The translations under genes and the position numbers were made by a program. Of a stretch of DNA of 64,000 nt, positions 61,781 through 64,000 are shown in pieces; positions within the stretch are counted from its first letter, which is position 1; the number at the start of each line of letters is the position of its first letter. The DNA is taken from NCBI RefSeq assembly GCF_904424705.1, contig NZ_CAJGBF010000013.1, positions 1 through 64,000 on the forward strand, in the 5' to 3' direction. Source of the stretch: Rossellomorea arthrocnemi. GTDB taxonomy: Bacteria; Bacillota; Bacilli; Bacillales; Bacillaceae_B. Below the pieces are notes generated by a model that was not told the origin of the DNA, did no database searches, and worked only from the letters and a program-made list of their open reading frames with translations.

Positions 61781-62712
61781 TATTTCGCCTCCTTCTTATG
61801 TAACTTAATCCGTCGATCAAGGAAACCATATGCCAAATCGACTAAAAATAGCATGATAATGAGAAAGGCACTATAAAATACCGTCGTCCCCATGATAACT
61901 GGATAATCACGCTGATTGATGCTTTCAACAAAGTATTTCCCCATACCCGGGATGGCAAAGATTTGTTCAATGACGAAGGTTCCCGTCAAAATCCCTGCGG
62001 CAAGAGTTCCAAGCACAGTCACAACCGGTAACAATGCATTTCTCAAGGCATGCTTAACGACAATCTTGATGGGTGACAACCCTTTAGCGCGTGCTGTGCG
62101 TATATAATCCTGAGTCAGTACTTCAAGCATACTTGAGCGGGTGAGCCGGGCAATGATCGCCATTGGTCCCGTAGCTAATGCCAAAGTAGGGAGAACCATA
62201 TGTCTCCAGCTTGTCCAGGTTGCAACAGGAAAGATGCCTCTGTTTACCGCCAATTCCTGTATAAGCAAAGTCGCCATAACAAAGTTCGGGATTGAAATTC
62301 CCAGTACGGCAAATGTCATCGCCATATAGTCAATGATTCCGTTGTGTCTAAGGGCTGCCAATACCCCCAGGAGGATGCCGGAAAGCACAGCTATTATAAG
62401 AGTTGTCATACCCAGTTCAAAGGAAATCGGGAATCCCCTTCCAAGCAAATCGTTCACTGTTTGAGATGGCTGTGTGATAGAAGGGCCAAAATCCAATGAA
62501 ATAAGCGACTTTAAATAAAGAAAATATTGCACCATCAATGGTTCATCTAAATGGTAATGAGCTTCTAAATTTTGCTGTACCATTTCACTTGTGTTTCGCT
62601 CTTCATTAAATGGAGAGCCCGGTATGGCATGCATCAGGAAGAACGTTAACGTTACAATCAGCCAAAGAGTAATCACCATGGCCAATAGTCGTTTCAACAA
62701 ATATGTACTCAT
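61780..62712 (-). CDS. dppB: Dipeptide ABC transporter permease
   Basis: This 310-aa permease of the OppB type has N-terminal YLLKRLLAMVITLWLIVTLTFFLMHAIPGSPF and the EAA-loop TARAKGLSPIKIVVKHALRNALLPV. The frame is open to 62721 through a GTG, but the ATG at 62712 matches the start of the B. subtilis protein as I recall it. It begins 15 bases after dppA. Confidence 0.95.
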   Translation of the reverse strand: MSTYLLKRLLAMVITLWLIVTLTFFLMHAIPGSPFNEERNTSEMVQQNLEAHYHLDEPLMVQYFLYLKSLISLDFGPSITQPSQTVNDLLGRGFPISFELGMTTLIIAVLSGILLGVLAALRHNGIIDYMAMTFAVLGISIPNFVMATLLIQELAVNRGIFPVATWTSWRHMVLPTLALATGPMAIIARLTRSSMLEVLTQDYIRTARAKGLSPIKIVVKHALRNALLPVVTVLGTLAAGILTGTFVIEQIFAIPGMGKYFVESINQRDYPVIMGTTVFYSAFLIIMLFLVDLAYGFLDRRIKLHKKEAK

Positions 62713-62726
62713 TATTCTCACACTTT

Positions 62727-63551
62727 CTAACAGAATGTTGTTCTCATCGCAAGTTCAGTCATAACAAGCATGGCTCTATATGCTTCAAGGATATCCTTTG
62801 CCTTAAATCTCACGGTCGTTGTTCCTTCTTCATGAATCGTTCCCGGCATGAGACTTGCCCACTCCGCTTGTCCGTAATTTGCAAACTCAATGCGTAACAG
62901 TGGTTGTTCAGGGGGGATAAGTGGTTCTACTTTTTTCATATTATGTATTGCTTCTTCTGTTTTTCTCTTTAATAACAGTGCTGATTTCTCCGGTGTGAGG
63001 CTTTTCGCAACAGAACGGGATATGGTTTCCTTTACCACAGCTGTCGTCACATTGGGAATCAAAGCTTCTGCCTCTAGTGCGGCCTGGTCGTCCCCGGCAA
63101 TCATTAAGACAGGAACTCCATAGTACCCTGCTACATATGCATTAAATCCCAGTTCGCCAATTGCTACATCATTGATATACATGTTTCGAACTCCGAAGAT
63201 CATGCTGTGGGACATCACGCCCTTCATGGAAGCCCTGGCATGATAACCCACAAAAAAAGCCCCATCAAACGTCTCATCCAGTCCTTGAACCATTGAAAAT
63301 GGTTTTACTCCACCAGATATCAGCTTCGTTTCAGGGTGCAGCTTCTCTATTAACAGATTATTCATTTGTGAATGACTATCATTCACTACCACCTCTTTAC
63401 ACCCTAATTCAAAAGCTGACGTCACCACGGCATTCGCCTCATCGGTCATAATGATTCTTCCCCGTTCATAATTATGCTTATTCGATGATACATGTGTGTG
63501 ATCCACAAGACCTGTAATACCTTCCATATCAACTGACATATATACGTTCAT
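62727..63551 (-). CDS. dppA: D-aminopeptidase DppA
   Basis: This 274-aa zinc D-aminopeptidase forms a decamer in B. subtilis and releases D-amino acids such as D-Ala from small peptides. The metal and active-site residues Asp8, Glu10, His60, His104 and Glu133 fall exactly at the published positions. It is the first gene of the operon, with GGGAGG eight bases before the ATG and a CodY-like box at the promoter. Confidence 0.96.
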   Translation of the reverse strand: MNVYMSVDMEGITGLVDHTHVSSNKHNYERGRIIMTDEANAVVTSAFELGCKEVVVNDSHSQMNNLLIEKLHPETKLISGGVKPFSMVQGLDETFDGAFFVGYHARASMKGVMSHSMIFGVRNMYINDVAIGELGFNAYVAGYYGVPVLMIAGDDQAALEAEALIPNVTTAVVKETISRSVAKSLTPEKSALLLKRKTEEAIHNMKKVEPLIPPEQPLLRIEFANYGQAEWASLMPGTIHEEGTTTVRFKAKDILEAYRAMLVMTELAMRTTFC

Positions 63552-63585
63552 TAATAGGTCCTCCCTTCTTAGGTAATATTTATTA

Positions 63586-63626
63586 AATTTTCTTAATATT
63601 ATAATAATTAATTCGCCTAATTACAA
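63586..63626 (-). promoter_or_regulatory. dpp operon promoter with CodY-like box
   Basis: On the minus strand TTGTAA (63621-63626), 17 bases, TATAAT (63598-63603). AATTTTCTTAATATT (63586-63600, plus strand) matches the CodY motif AATTTTCWGAAAATT at 13 of 15 positions and covers the -10 and transcription start. A weaker copy (11 of 15) lies at 63657-63671. In B. subtilis CodY and AbrB repress dpp. Confidence 0.72.
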
Positions 63627-64000
63627 CAATTTTTTGAATAAAAAGGAATATATTCCTATTTTCATGAAATAGGGAAAATCGAACTATATTATTTTATTTC
63701 ATGAAGATTTTTCTCCTTGCGAAAGAATAAATAGTTAAATAGAATCATCAAATCTGATCAAAACTAAAAATGCGTTGGGTTATATAATGTAAATCACACC
63801 CCTCTCTTTTGTTAGTGGACAGCAATTTGATTGAATTTGAGGATAGGACATACGACTTATAGATATTATATTGGAATATTCTAATGGGAATTGTCGTTGT
63901 AATGATAATGAAAATCTCAAAGTGATTTTTTATTGGGTGACAAAGAGGATTCTGATTAGGGTTCGCTGATATATTCTGAATTCCGCTGATAAAAAAATTT
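63627..64000. other. AT-rich upstream region, possible Fur box
   Basis: This 370-base stretch beyond the dpp promoter holds no gene. A Fur-like sequence TGATAATGAAAATCT (63903-63917; 12 of 15 to TGATAATNATTATCA) lies near the right edge and may belong to a gene outside the window. The rest is AT-rich, as AbrB targets are. Confidence 0.35.

Overview
The window is ordinary chromosomal DNA of a low-GC, spore-forming Bacillaceae bacterium. The glpP-glpF-glpK-glpD cluster, a complete dppABCDE-ykfABCD operon, cypC, guaC, mneS, mpfA next to a MerR gene, dacA, Spo0M-like and FbpB-like proteins and strong AGGAGG ribosome binding sites all fit this. Gene orders match Bacillus subtilis locally but not along the whole window, so a Bacillus relative (Rossellomorea-like is a guess) is more likely than B. 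subtilis. There is no rRNA, tRNA, CRISPR array, prophage or transposase gene. Most genes are on the minus strand.

Layout. 1-10 kb: methionine aminopeptidase, an LrgA/LrgB holin-like pair, a DJ-1/PfpI protein, topoisomerase III, a lipoprotein, an Xaa-Pro peptidase, a 31-aa holin-like type I toxin candidate, DUF4064, Nudix and SDR genes. 10-16 kb: the glycerol regulon, with a cre-overlapped promoter and two leader terminators that suit GlpP antitermination. 16-25 kb: peptidases, GNATs, a serine hydrolase, DacA and a SET-domain protein. 25-33 kb: EcsC, the probable Mg exporter MpfA with a MerR regulator, membrane proteins and a class B penicillin-binding protein. 32-42 kb: two half-length Spo0M-like proteins (one behind an ECF-type promoter, one coupled to an FbpB-like gene), a LysM-CAP protein, azoreductase, the Mn exporter MneS and a 27-residue peptide with nine cysteines. 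41-47 kb: an AidB-like acyl-CoA dehydrogenase under a MerR regulator with a textbook 19-bp-spacer promoter and perfect palindrome, then fatty-acid peroxygenase CypC and GMP reductase. 47-53 kb: small exported or membrane proteins, TatA, a methyltransferase and a 1026-aa GNAT fusion protein preceded by a 20-codon ORF. 53-64 kb: the dipeptide and murein-peptide operon, extended by a class A beta-lactamase-like gene, with a CodY-like box over its promoter.

The most unusual structure is a dispersed repeat family. A 14-bp word, GAGGGACGGACCTC, recurs in noncoding DNA mostly as inverted pairs of fixed size (63-65 or 99 bp overall). Six full pairs are visible, plus a half element at the left edge and several single copies, some lying in frame inside genes. 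This is the architecture of REPIN/MITE-like elements moved by an enzyme encoded elsewhere. The Cys-rich micro-peptide, the GNAT fusion and the MerR/AidB control region are the next most interesting items.
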